From: Fen-671 sp963794745
GTDB lineage: Bacteria; Actinomycetota; Acidimicrobiia; Acidimicrobiales; Palsa-688
Direction of reading: 5' to 3'
NCBI GenBank assembly: GCA_963794745.1
Contig: CAWCEZ010000005.1
Span: forward strand, 124,001 to 188,000
Length of the DNA stretch: 64,000 bases
The translations under genes and the position numbers were made by a program. Positions 56,281 to 64,000 of this stretch are shown here, piece by piece; the stretch's first letter is position 1, and every line of letters begins with the position of its first letter. The notes beneath the pieces are model-generated. The model was not told the origin of the DNA, searched no databases, and saw only the letters and a program-made list of their open reading frames with translations.

Positions 56281-57408
56281 TCACACCTTTGGCGAGAGGG
56301 TCAGGATTTCACAACCGGCGCCGGTAACCAAGACAGTGTCCTCGGTGCGTGCACCGCCGAGCCCAGGGACGTACACGCCGGGTTCGACGGTAACCACCTG
56401 ACCAGAGCAAAGTATATCCTCCGACGGCGCTCCCAGGGCGGGTGCTTCATGGATGTCGAGGCCCACCCCGTGCCCGGTACCGTGCACGAACAGCTCCGAG
56501 TAGCCGGCGGCGGCAACGACTTCGCGGCACGCCCTGTCGACCTCTGCGGCTCGAACACCGTCGGCCACGGCGCCAAGCCCGGCGTCCTGAGCGGCCAGGA
56601 CCACCGAGGCCACGCGGGCCAGCTCGGCCGGGAGCTCCCGGGCGGGGCCTGTACGGATGGTCCGGGTCATGTCCGAGCGGTAGCCGTCCACCGTCGCCCC
56701 GAAATCCACCACAACCAGCTCCCCGCTGCCGATCGTGCGTGGCGACGGGTGATGGTGGGGCTCGGCTGCGTTCGGCCCAGCAGCCACGATCGTGTCGAAC
56801 GCAGGCTCCTCGGCGCCGAGCCGGCGCATCTCGGTGTCAAGGGCGAGGGCCACCTCGGCCTCGGTCGCGCCCTGCTCGAGCATCGGCCGCACGCTCGCCA
56901 GCGCGGCGTCGGCGATGGCGGCCGCAGCGGCGATGCGCTCTGTCTCGCCGGCGTCCTTGAGCGCCCGGAGCCCCTCGACCAGACTTGTCGTCGGCACGAG
57001 CTCGACGTCCTTGGCCCAACCCTGCGACCAGCGCCGATAGCGCGCCCAGCTGATGTGCTCGCCCTCGAGGCCGAGCCGACCGATGCCTTTGGCGAGCCGG
57101 CCCAACAGCTCCATCTGGTCGGCAGCTGGCAACGCTTCAGCTCGCGCGGGTGCGCCGGAGAGGGCCAGCTCAGCGGGAGCCTGGGCGGCGTAACGGCCGT
57201 CGGTGACGATCACGGCGTCCTCGGCGCTCACCATGAGCAGCCCTGCCGAACCGGTGAAGCCGGTGAGGTAGCGGATGTTGGAATGACTGGAAACGAGGAG
57301 CGCCTGGCAGCCGGCCCCCTCCAGCAGCTCCCGCAGGCGTGCCATGCGAGCGGGCACTTCCATCGGGGCCGGGACGGATCCAGGAGGACGGGCGCTCACC
57401 TCCGCCAT
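56281..57408 (-). CDS. pepQ: Xaa-Pro aminopeptidase / M24 peptidase
   Basis: Dinuclear metal peptidase cleaving N-terminal Xaa-Pro bonds. An N-terminal creatinase-like domain (SNIRYLTGFTGSAGLLMVSA) is followed by the pita-bread catalytic domain with ligands in VVDFGATVDGYRSDMTRTIR, FVHGTGHGVGLDIHEAP and VVTVEPGVYVPGLGGARTED. The 375 residues are normal for the group. The first ~15 residues are Pro-rich and the start may be ATG at MEVPARM. Order pepQ-efp-nusB is widely conserved. It is divergent from purU only 20 bases away, so the two promoters must overlap or lie within N-terminal coding sequence. Confidence 0.93.
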   Translation of the reverse strand: MAEVSARPPGSVPAPMEVPARMARLRELLEGAGCQALLVSSHSNIRYLTGFTGSAGLLMVSAEDAVIVTDGRYAAQAPAELALSGAPARAEALPAADQMELLGRLAKGIGRLGLEGEHISWARYRRWSQGWAKDVELVPTTSLVEGLRALKDAGETERIAAAAAIADAALASVRPMLEQGATEAEVALALDTEMRRLGAEEPAFDTIVAAGPNAAEPHHHPSPRTIGSGELVVVDFGATVDGYRSDMTRTIRTGPARELPAELARVASVVLAAQDAGLGAVADGVRAAEVDRACREVVAAAGYSELFVHGTGHGVGLDIHEAPALGAPSEDILCSGQVVTVEPGVYVPGLGGARTEDTVLVTGAGCEILTLSPKV

Positions 57409-57428
57409 CGTGGCACGCTAGTCCACGC

Positions 57429-58367
57429 ATGAGCGAGCACCAGCACACCTCCCCCACCGAGCCGTCGTCCGCCCCGTCGGCCCCGTCGTCGGCCCAGCAG
57501 TCTGCCGAGGCCACGCGGGCGCCGACTGCGAGGCTCCTCCTGTCGGCCCCCGACCGGCCCGGCCTTGTCGCCTCGATCGCAGAGTTCATCTACCGCAACG
57601 GCGGCGACGTAACGGAGGCCGACCAGCACACCGACGAAGAAGAGGGGATGTTCTTCCAGCGTGTCGAGTTCCGTATGGGCGGCTTCAAGCTGTCGCGCGG
57701 GGAGCTTTCGCAGGCCCTTGCCGAGGTGGCCACCCCCCTCAAGATGAAATGGTCCGTCCGTTACTCCGACGAGGACCGCCGTGTCGCCGTGCTCGTGTCG
57801 CGCCAGCCTCACTGCCTGGTCGACCTGCTGGGCCGTTGGTACGCCCACGAGTTGCCCGGGCGGCCCGTCCTCGTGGCCTCCAACCACCGCGACCACGCGG
57901 AGCTTGTCAGCAGGTTCGGGATCGACTTCCAACACATGCCCGTCACCAAGCAGACCCGCGACGAACAGGAGGCTTTGTTGCTCGAGGCGCTCGCCGATGC
58001 GAACGTCGAACTGGTAGTGCTTGCTCGCTACATGCAGGTGCTTTCCGCGCGGGTCATCGACGAGTACCCGTCGCGGGTGATCAACATCCACCATTCCTTC
58101 TTGCCGGCTTTCTCGGGGGGCCAGCCCTACCGCCAAGCCCACGCCAGGGGGGTAAAGCTGATCGGGGCGACGGCTCACTACGCCACCGCCGAGCTGGACC
58201 AGGGCCCGATAATCGACCAGGACACGGCGCGGGTGTCGCACCGAGACGGGGTCAGCGACCTATCCCAGACAGGGCGGGACCTGGAGACCGTGGTGCTCGC
58301 CCGGGCGGTCCGCCTCCACCTCACGGACCGCGTCCTGGTACACGGCCACAAGACAGTGATTTTCTAG
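57429..58367 (+). CDS. purU: Formyltetrahydrofolate deformylase
   Basis: Hydrolyses 10-formyl-tetrahydrofolate, releasing formate and balancing one-carbon pools. After a Ser/Thr/Ala-rich leader of ~35 residues comes an ACT domain (LLSAPDRPGLVASIAEFIYR), then the formyltransferase-like catalytic domain with NIHHSFLPAFSGGQPYRQAH and IGATAHYATAELDQGPIIDQ. ATG 57429 gives 312 residues, slightly long because of the leader. Intact frame. Upstream codons fall in the pepQ gene and are rejected. Confidence 0.95.
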   Translation: MSEHQHTSPTEPSSAPSAPSSAQQSAEATRAPTARLLLSAPDRPGLVASIAEFIYRNGGDVTEADQHTDEEEGMFFQRVEFRMGGFKLSRGELSQALAEVATPLKMKWSVRYSDEDRRVAVLVSRQPHCLVDLLGRWYAHELPGRPVLVASNHRDHAELVSRFGIDFQHMPVTKQTRDEQEALLLEALADANVELVVLARYMQVLSARVIDEYPSRVINIHHSFLPAFSGGQPYRQAHARGVKLIGATAHYATAELDQGPIIDQDTARVSHRDGVSDLSQTGRDLETVVLARAVRLHLTDRVLVHGHKTVIF

Positions 58368-58507
58368 CTCGGAAGGTCTGCCCGAGGCCCGCACAATTGT
58401 GGTCCTCCGAGGAGCCGCTGCGGAAAGAGGCCTCCTTCTCGTGACCTAACCGGTGCAAGCGCGCAGAGATGCCGGAAATTCACCCAACAGACGACTGGGC
58501 CGTCCGC

Positions 58508-58602
58508 GTTGGGAAGTTCCGCCTAGTTGGGGAAGTTCCGCCTAGTTGGGGAAGTTCCGCCTAGTTGGGGAAGTTCCGCCTAGTTGGGGGAAGTTCCGCC
58601 TA
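58508..58602. repeat. 19-bp tandem repeat, five copies, ending on the lepB stop codon
   Basis: GTTGGGGAAGTTCCGCCTA occurs at 58508-58525 (18 nt), 58526-58544, 58545-58563, 58564-58582 and 58583-58602 (20 nt). Length differences are in the G run only (3, 4, 4, 4, 5). Each unit contains the palindrome GGAAGTTCC. The CTA of the last unit is the complement of the lepB TAG. It fills much of the convergent gap between purU and lepB. Confidence 0.97.
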
Positions 58603-59355
58603 GAGGAACTCAGGGTGAGGATGGTTGCCCCGCAACAGGATCGCGACCACATGGCCCACGACGAGCGACTTCGGGACCGCGCCGAAGGAACGAGAATCGC
58701 ACGAGTCCAACCGGTTGTCGCCCATCACGTAGTACTCGCCTGCTGGGACCTTGGTCCGCGGTATCGAGACCGGGCCAACTTGGCCAAATCTCGCGTCGTA
58801 CCAACCATGCTCTCTCAGGACTGACCCGTCGACAAAGAGCCGGCGATCACTCGACCAGATCACTTCCCCAGGAAGAGCCACCACCCGCTTCACGAGGTCT
58901 CCCGCACCTCCGCCGCCACAGGTGTAGCGGCGTGGGCGGCGGAAGACGATGATCTCTCCGCGCTTGATCGGCCCGGTCAAAAACTGCGTTTTCACCACCA
59001 GGATCCGGTCGCCCACCTGGAGGGTCGGGAGCATCGTGGCCGAAGGCACGGTGAAGGACTCCACGACCGCAGCGCGCAAACCCACGGCCGCGGCGGCCAC
59101 GACTAGGACCACCGCCAAGAACTTCACAGCCGCAAACCGCCGGTGACGCCGACGCAACGAACCTGGCGGGCGCTTGCGCGGAGGTAGCGGTGCGGAACTG
59201 GGGCCACCGAGGTCCAGGCCCCGAAGCCGGTGATCGCTCCGGGCCCTCGAGCGGGCGCCCGCGTCGCTTGGGGACGGCGGCAACGAGCCGTTCACTGCCG
59301 TGCTTGGACCGGCCGCATCAAGCACTACTGCCCTCCGGCCCCCATGCGTGACCAC
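58600..59355 (-). CDS. lepB: Signal peptidase I with Thr at the nucleophile position
   Basis: Membrane-bound protease removing Sec/Tat signal peptides. A Pro/Arg-rich cytoplasmic N-terminus of ~80 residues precedes one membrane helix (FLAVVLVVAAAAVGLRAAVV). Box B reads FTVPSATMLPTLQVGDRILV; the family motif has Ser at the fourth residue of PSxSM, here Thr (codon ACG). The general-base Lys is present in LVKRVVALPGE and box E is intact (GEYYVMGDNRLDSCDSRSFG). The start region overlaps the upstream gene by 31 bases, so the real start may be later than GTG 59355. A 19-bp repeat array begins at the stop codon. Confidence 0.9.
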   Translation of the reverse strand: MVTHGGRRAVVLDAAGPSTAVNGSLPPSPSDAGARSRARSDHRLRGLDLGGPSSAPLPPRKRPPGSLRRRHRRFAAVKFLAVVLVVAAAAVGLRAAVVESFTVPSATMLPTLQVGDRILVVKTQFLTGPIKRGEIIVFRRPRRYTCGGGGAGDLVKRVVALPGEVIWSSDRRLFVDGSVLREHGWYDARFGQVGPVSIPRTKVPAGEYYVMGDNRLDSCDSRSFGAVPKSLVVGHVVAILLRGNHPHPEFL

Positions 59356-60020
59356 ATGGAGGTTTCAGCGTCCACCAAAGCCTCCTCAGCGTGGTCCGCA
59401 CTCGCCGCAGTTGGTAAATCCGAAGCCTCACCTTTGTCCTTCAGGTCGATGATGACGTCTCCGATCCTGTTCTGGCGTCGCCGGAAGGGCCACATCACGG
59501 CGGCGAGCAGTCTCCGCCGAGGTGCCGTTCCGACGACCAAGCCGTCCGCCGCCCCTTGCGGGGCTACAGGCGACGTACGGTGTCGCGCCTGTCGTCCGTT
59601 GAGCACTAGCTCCAAGGACCAAAATTCCATTTCGGCCGGGGTCAACTTAGACCAGTCCGCCGGCATCCGTCTTATTAGGGCCGGCCCGCTCTGCTGAATT
59701 GGGCTTTCGGGGAGGCTGGCACCCCAGCTGGCGGCGATGGCGGCCGCCTCAGCAAAACTGACGACACTCGCGCTGGGCTCATAGGGCAGCTCGAAAAGGC
59801 CCGGGTCATTTAGCCAATCGGGATGGGCCGGGCTGATGGCCTGAGCAATGTCCGGCCAACGTACCCACGCCAACAGGTACGGGGCCTCCCCCGCTCGCAA
59901 CACCAGGTAGCGCGCATCGCCTGACAACACTCGACTCCTTTCGGGCATTGGCGTCCTAAGCAAGAGCCTTCGCCGAGGCAAATCCGCCCGGACGGCCACA
60001 TCGTAAACCAGTGCCGGCAT
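59325..60020 (-). CDS. Hypothetical protein, 231 residues
   Basis: ATG 60020 begins PALVYDVAVRADLPRRRLLL. The protein looks soluble, with no signal peptide and one possible amphipathic segment near AAVMWPFRRRQNRIGDVIID. Trp-rich stretches (LLAWVRWPDIAQAI, PAHPDWLNDPGLFELP) suggest a beta/alpha domain. I do not recognise a family. It overlaps the lepB start by 31 bases on the same strand, so the pair may be co-translated. Confidence 0.7.
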   Translation of the reverse strand: MPALVYDVAVRADLPRRRLLLRTPMPERSRVLSGDARYLVLRAGEAPYLLAWVRWPDIAQAISPAHPDWLNDPGLFELPYEPSASVVSFAEAAAIAASWGASLPESPIQQSGPALIRRMPADWSKLTPAEMEFWSLELVLNGRQARHRTSPVAPQGAADGLVVGTAPRRRLLAAVMWPFRRRQNRIGDVIIDLKDKGEASDLPTAASADHAEEALVDAETSMWSRMGAGGQ

Positions 60021-60306
60021 AAAGGCGACATTGTGCCACTAAGCGAGGTTATCTCGGCGCTGGAAGTGGAGGAGCACTTTCGGGTTTTGTAGCGGAAATC
60101 ATGAGGCGTGACGAGAGCGCCGCAGCAAGTGGCGGTTTATTGCAAAAATATTTCGGCCCGCTGTTTCACGCTGCTCTTCCGTCACGGGACGAGTTTCGTG
60201 GTCCCCCTTTGGGCTATCGTTTGCTGAAGCCTTTTGATCGGTGGTCCTAAGACCGCCTCTAAGGCTCGTCCAAATTCGGAGCTCGCGAAAAACAGGAGGC
60301 CCTTGA
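60021..60306. other. 286-base divergent intergenic region
   Basis: Separates the hypothetical gene from the glycosyltransferase and should hold both promoters. The AT-rich GCAAAAATATTTCGG near 60143 stands out in this GC-rich DNA and could contribute to a promoter. No other structure seen. Confidence 0.4.
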
Positions 60307-62412
60307 GTGTTCCCTTTCAACCTCTATGACCTCTTCGTCATGTCGTTCGTGCAGCTCCTCCTGTCAACCGCCCTGGTGCTCAGCCCGGCACGCAACCTGG
60401 ACACTAAATTGCGGTGGACAGGCTCGAGGGTGACGGAGGTCTTAGTAGGCGCCGTCGCCGCTACGGCGGTGGCTGCGGCGGCCTGTCTAGTCACTGTGGA
60501 GGTTTGGGGGCTTGGCGCTCGCGCCGTCGAGACGGCCGGCCTGCTCCTTGTCCTCGCGTCGGTTGTAGTCATGGCGCTGCGCCCGGATTGCCGAGTGGTC
60601 GGCCAAATCTTCTACGCCTCATATGCCTCAGCCGGCATCGCTTTCCTCGCCTTTGCCATCCGGGTCGCGGCCGGCTCTACTCACTCCGTCTTGGAGGGGC
60701 TCACGGCGTCGCTATGGCTCTTACTCGGTTTTAGCGCCTTTCTTGTCTGGACTTCGAACGTGAACTACGTGAGTGATGTGCTGTGCCGCGCACGCCGTTC
60801 ACGTCCGTTGCCAGAAGTTGACCCAAATTACAATCCCATGGTCTCGCTGCACCTAGCGGCCTACAACGAGCCCCCAGAGCTGTTCATTGAAACGATAAAG
60901 GCCGTGGAACGCATCGATTACCCGAACTTCGAGGTGGTCGTCATTGACAACAACACCATGGACCCGGCCGTGTGGAAGCCGATCGAGGAGTATTGCCGGG
61001 ACCGTCCACGGGTCAAGTTCGTCCACGTCGCGCCCTGGCCGGGCTTCAAGGCCGGCGCCTGCAACCTAGCTTTACGACAGCACACAGACCCGAAAGCCGA
61101 GATCATAGGGATCGTCGACGCCGATGACATAGTCCAGCCCCACTATTTGAAGGAGACGGCGCCCTACTTCTGCGACCCTAAGGTTGGCTTCGTCCAGAGC
61201 TTCGAGGGTAACCGCGACTACCACGGCAGCGCCTATTACCAAGCGTGCGTGGACTCCTACCAAGGCTTCTATGTAGCAATCATGTCGTCTCGCAACGAGC
61301 GCGATTCGGTCCCCTTTGTAGGGACGATGGGGTTGTTCCGGCGGAGTGCTCTTGAAGAGGCCGGGGGGTGGAACGAGTGGTGCATCAGCGAGGACACCGA
61401 AGCGTCACTTCGCGTCCTGAAGGCTGGATGGTCGGGCCTTTACATCCCACGTTGTTTTGGTCGCGGGATTGTACCGCCTTCCTATGCGGGGTTGAACACG
61501 CAGCGTTACCGGTGGTGTTTCGGCGCTATGCAGATCTTCCGGCTCCACTGGCGCAGCCTGATGCCGTGGGACCGCTCTCCCGACAACCATCTGTCCTCCA
61601 GCCAGCGCCGCGATTACCTGATGGCCTGCCTGGGTTGGTGGAGGGACCTTATCATGGTCGGGTTTTCGCTCCTGCTCCTGGTGGTGACCGGGCTGTTGTT
61701 GTCAGGTTCGGGGTTCGTCCTGACGCCGCTCGGCGGCGACCGGTCCTTGCTACCGATGTCGCTCATCATCGTCGCCGTGACCTGTATGACGGTCACGCTC
61801 GTTCACTGGACGGGTATGTCCTTCCGGCGATGTTTACTGAGCCTCGTAGTCAGCCTGTCCGCGTGTTGGGTAACGGGGGTCGCTTGTGTCACCGGTCTGA
61901 CACAAAGGGAAGGCGTCTTCCGCAGGACCTCGAAATCACTTTCCCCCAAACACCGCATCAGGAAGGCTCTCCGGCTGACCCGTTCGGAGGCGGTCCTTGG
62001 CGGCGCTCTTTATGTTGCCGGAGCGATATTGTTGACCAGGCCCCACGTACGGGTCGTCCTGACCATCATTACCTTTCTCCAGGGCAGTGTCTACCTGTGC
62101 TCTCCCGTCGTGGCCCTGTGGAACGTCTTTGCCCAACAGGTCCCGGCCGCCGAGTACCGCCGTCGGTATGAGCGCCAGCAATTACGCGCGATGGCCAGGC
62201 GCAGGCGCCCACGCTTGGCTCGCCTGGTGACGACGGTTCTCGCAGGCGCCGCTGTGGGCCTCGGCGTCGCAGCCTTCACCGCGCCCGCCAACCTGCTGAC
62301 CGGAGTGGTCTCGCAGGCTCGTCCAGCCCACGCCGCGACTCCGGTCCAGGTGCCTGCAGCCTCATCTGCTCGCGCGGGCACGGGGTCGGACGACGAGAAG
62401 ACCGGCCCTTAG
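60307..62412 (+). CDS. Cellulose-synthase-like GT2 glycosyltransferase
   Basis: Polytopic inner-membrane processive glycosyltransferase of 701 residues. About four N-terminal helices (FVMSFVQLLLSTALVLSPAR onward) precede the cytosolic GT2 domain with LAAYNEPPELFIETIKAVER, VVVIDNNTMDP, the DAD-type VDADDIVQPHYL (~270), CISEDTEASLRVLKAGW (~360, catalytic Asp) and QRYRW (~399), the acceptor-channel motif of cellulose and hyaluronan synthases. C-terminal helices and a Pro/Ala tail follow. No PilZ domain is visible, so c-di-GMP control is not supported. It is convergent with a GH12 glucanase-like gene. The product is probably a beta-glucan; cellulose is not proven. Confidence 0.9.
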   Translation: MFPFNLYDLFVMSFVQLLLSTALVLSPARNLDTKLRWTGSRVTEVLVGAVAATAVAAAACLVTVEVWGLGARAVETAGLLLVLASVVVMALRPDCRVVGQIFYASYASAGIAFLAFAIRVAAGSTHSVLEGLTASLWLLLGFSAFLVWTSNVNYVSDVLCRARRSRPLPEVDPNYNPMVSLHLAAYNEPPELFIETIKAVERIDYPNFEVVVIDNNTMDPAVWKPIEEYCRDRPRVKFVHVAPWPGFKAGACNLALRQHTDPKAEIIGIVDADDIVQPHYLKETAPYFCDPKVGFVQSFEGNRDYHGSAYYQACVDSYQGFYVAIMSSRNERDSVPFVGTMGLFRRSALEEAGGWNEWCISEDTEASLRVLKAGWSGLYIPRCFGRGIVPPSYAGLNTQRYRWCFGAMQIFRLHWRSLMPWDRSPDNHLSSSQRRDYLMACLGWWRDLIMVGFSLLLLVVTGLLLSGSGFVLTPLGGDRSLLPMSLIIVAVTCMTVTLVHWTGMSFRRCLLSLVVSLSACWVTGVACVTGLTQREGVFRRTSKSLSPKHRIRKALRLTRSEAVLGGALYVAGAILLTRPHVRVVLTIITFLQGSVYLCSPVVALWNVFAQQVPAAEYRRRYERQQLRAMARRRRPRLARLVTTVLAGAAVGLGVAAFTAPANLLTGVVSQARPAHAATPVQVPAASSARAGTGSDDEKTGP

Positions 62413-62468
62413 CCTGTGAAGACCTCCCCTCACGCCAGTTCAGGACTGCGCTGACCCATCGGGGAAGG

Positions 62469-63581
62469 TTAACAATGGCTTGTCACTGTCGCCTTTAGCT
62501 CGAGGCAGTACGACGAGATGTCGAGTGAGAAATACGAAGGCCCGGTAGCGCTCACCTGAGCGCTTTGGGGACCGAACTCGATCCCAAAGGGCACGGTGTC
62601 GAGCCAGTAGTGGTCGGCGAAGTTTGACCATGAGTACTGTTTTTCAAGAAGTCGGCCAGCTGCGGACAGCACGGAGCTGAGGTCGACGCTTACGGTGCCG
62701 GCAGTTTGAGTGCCGGGCTGGTCCAAAATGAACCAGATCGTTCCGCCCCACGGTGCCGTGCGGCCGGCCGGGAAAATGTTGCTCGTGTAGACGGACCAGG
62801 CACCCTTACCGGCCTGCTCAACTCCATTGACGGCAAACGGGACTGAGGCCGTCGCCGCCATCATGCTCGCGGGCAGCAGCGCGGGCTCGTCATAGTCGGT
62901 CCAGACCATGATCTCGATCGTCCCATCTTTGTGGCACGGGGCCCTGGTGCTCGAACCGTTCAGCCACATGTCGTAGGCGATGTCATAAGTGACCTGTTGA
63001 GCCTGCGCCGAATAGGTGGTGGAGCCCACCAAGTCGGCGGGGATGGAACTCACTTTCATGGGAAGAGGGAACTTCGTGGAAGCCTGCGGCGAGGCATCGG
63101 CGGCGCACTGGTCAAGGCCGTAAACGACGCTCGGGTACCCGCGCACCCAGGTATTCGCGCTCGGGGCTATACATGTGGGCTCCGTGCACGGAGGCGCGGT
63201 CGGGAGCATCCCACGGATCAACAATGACCCCGAAGTACCAAGCGTCATATCGACCGACCCGGGCCCCGCACGGCCACCTCCGAGGTTCCAGATGTCCCCG
63301 TCCAGTTGGACATGACCAACGTTGGGGTCAGAACTGGCGCACGCTGTCGCCGTGGCTGGGGCAAGGTAGCACCCGGCAGTCCAGTTCCAAGCCCCATGGT
63401 TGATATGTGAATATGGGATAAGGGAGACCCTGATGGCGCTAGCCCGACCAGTGGCCACAACAGCAACAACACAAGTAGCCAGGACCAAGATGGCCGCTAC
63501 GGCCGACCCGAACACCTTCGCCCAATATCGTGGGCCTCGCAAGCTTCGTGACATTCCTCCCACAAACGGTACCATCACCAT
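62469..63581 (-). CDS. Secreted GH12-like glucanase
   Basis: A membrane-anchored or secreted protein of 370 residues. The N-terminal hydrophobic stretch (KVFGSAVAAILVLATCVVAV) is a signal peptide or anchor. The body shows a GH12-type jelly roll: WVRGYPSVVYGLDQC, DIAYDMWLN, the probable nucleophile in GTIEIMVWTDYDEP, WFILDQPGTQTAGTVSVDLS, and the probable acid/base in VPFGIEFGPQS. Family members hydrolyse beta-1,4-glucan or xyloglucan. Convergent with a cellulose-synthase-like gene, paralleling the glucanase that accompanies many bacterial cellulose systems (there usually GH8). Confidence 0.78.
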   Translation of the reverse strand: MVMVPFVGGMSRSLRGPRYWAKVFGSAVAAILVLATCVVAVVATGRASAIRVSLIPYSHINHGAWNWTAGCYLAPATATACASSDPNVGHVQLDGDIWNLGGGRAGPGSVDMTLGTSGSLLIRGMLPTAPPCTEPTCIAPSANTWVRGYPSVVYGLDQCAADASPQASTKFPLPMKVSSIPADLVGSTTYSAQAQQVTYDIAYDMWLNGSSTRAPCHKDGTIEIMVWTDYDEPALLPASMMAATASVPFAVNGVEQAGKGAWSVYTSNIFPAGRTAPWGGTIWFILDQPGTQTAGTVSVDLSSVLSAAGRLLEKQYSWSNFADHYWLDTVPFGIEFGPQSAQVSATGPSYFSLDISSYCLELKATVTSHC

Positions 63582-63628
63582 CGCTACTGGCTGTCACGAC
63601 AACCGAACGAGAATTTCCATAGCAGCAA

Positions 63629-64000
63629 CTAGGGCGCGATGGGGCCGGACACGGTCACAGTAGCCAAGGCGTCGACGACCGAAATGTCGAGGTACTGTTC
63701 CCCTGAGATGCCACTGACCTGAGCGCTGAACGGGCGGCAATTATCTTGCTCGAAAGGCCCGGCACTGAAGTCGCCGGTTGAAACCTTATTGGCCTCAGGG
63801 AAAACGAACACGAGCACATAGACGCCCTGGTTGCAGCTCGCGCCGCTTTGCGGGCTTGTCGTCCAGCTCAGTGTGAACGTCCCGTTGACCGAGAAGGGTT
63901 GGGTATCGGTCGACTTATTTGTACTCCATGTCAGAGTGCTCTGCTTCACGACCGGGAACAGGTCGGCATTGAGGTTGGCGATCGCCGTGCTCTGCGCCGT
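63629..64000 (-). CDS. Secreted hypothetical protein, C-terminal part (runs off the window)
   Basis: The frame is open to the window edge, so only the last ~123 residues are visible. They form a Ser/Thr-rich beta domain (STLTWSTNKSTDTQPFSVNG, GASCNQGVYVLVFVFPEANK) with two Cys. The end SAQVSGISGEQYLDISVVDA loosely resembles the end of the adjacent GH12-like protein. It probably lies in the same operon, 47 bases upstream. Function cannot be assigned from this part. Confidence 0.6.
   Translation of the reverse strand, partial: TAQSTAIANLNADLFPVVKQSTLTWSTNKSTDTQPFSVNGTFTLSWTTSPQSGASCNQGVYVLVFVFPEANKVSTGDFSAGPFEQDNCRPFSAQVSGISGEQYLDISVVDALATVTVSGPIAP

Noticed and set aside
58508..58602. CRISPR-like array
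   Set aside because: Units are contiguous with no spacers; it is a simple tandem repeat and no cas genes are near.

Overview
This is a high-GC actinobacterial chromosome segment. Markers are an mIHF gene beside gmk and rpoZ, an OpcA gene next to zwf, a helicase-degenerate PriA, and a PyrR-binding RNA hairpin of the mycobacterial type. The gene order resembles Acidimicrobiia-like lineages, but that class assignment is an inference. At least fifteen reading frames, several of them core genes, are broken by single-base indels. Many indels lie at G/C runs, often at GGGCC, so much of the apparent decay may be consensus-sequence error rather than biology.

Layout. Positions 491-8032 (+) hold a pentose-phosphate operon (tkt, tal, zwf, opcA, pgl) coupled to a LOG-family protein. 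A divergent MarR/YceI pair follows. Positions 9332-19574 (-) hold two tandem ~4.67 kb genes for secreted modular enzymes, GH15 glucodextranase-like plus CBM9-like plus GH66 dextranase-like, which suggests degradation of dextran or another alpha-1,6-glucan. The upstream copy is damaged. Positions 19655-22737 (+) hold an M20 peptidase and small conserved proteins. Next comes the most unusual gene of the window (about 22785-25926): a ClpA/B-type AAA+ ATPase fused to a release-factor-2-like module that has lost both the GGQ domain and the SPF codon-recognition motif.

Positions 26045-37289 are accessory: small hypothetical, secreted, SnoaL-like, kinase-like, ArsR/SRPBCC/reductase, TPR, lipoprotein and PH-like genes. 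From 30.5 to 36 kb, single genes or small operons are separated by six same-orientation copies of a 50-80 bp repeat, giving a cassette-like layout. An FtsX-type permease follows at 37290-39825.

Positions 39828-57408 (-) are a long housekeeping and pyrimidine block, read right to left: pepQ, efp, nusB, pyrR, pyrB, pyrC, carA, carB, pyrD, pyrF, mihF, gmk, rpoZ, coaBC, metK, priA. Most junctions overlap by 4-16 nt or have very short gaps. A PyrR-binding hairpin lies just upstream of the pyrR ribosome binding site, suggesting translational feedback by uridine nucleotides. Positions 57429-64000 hold purU, a 19-bp tandem repeat abutting the lepB stop codon, lepB with Thr at the expected nucleophile position, a hypothetical gene, a cellulose-synthase-like GT2, a GH12 glucanase-like protein and a partial secreted gene running off the end.
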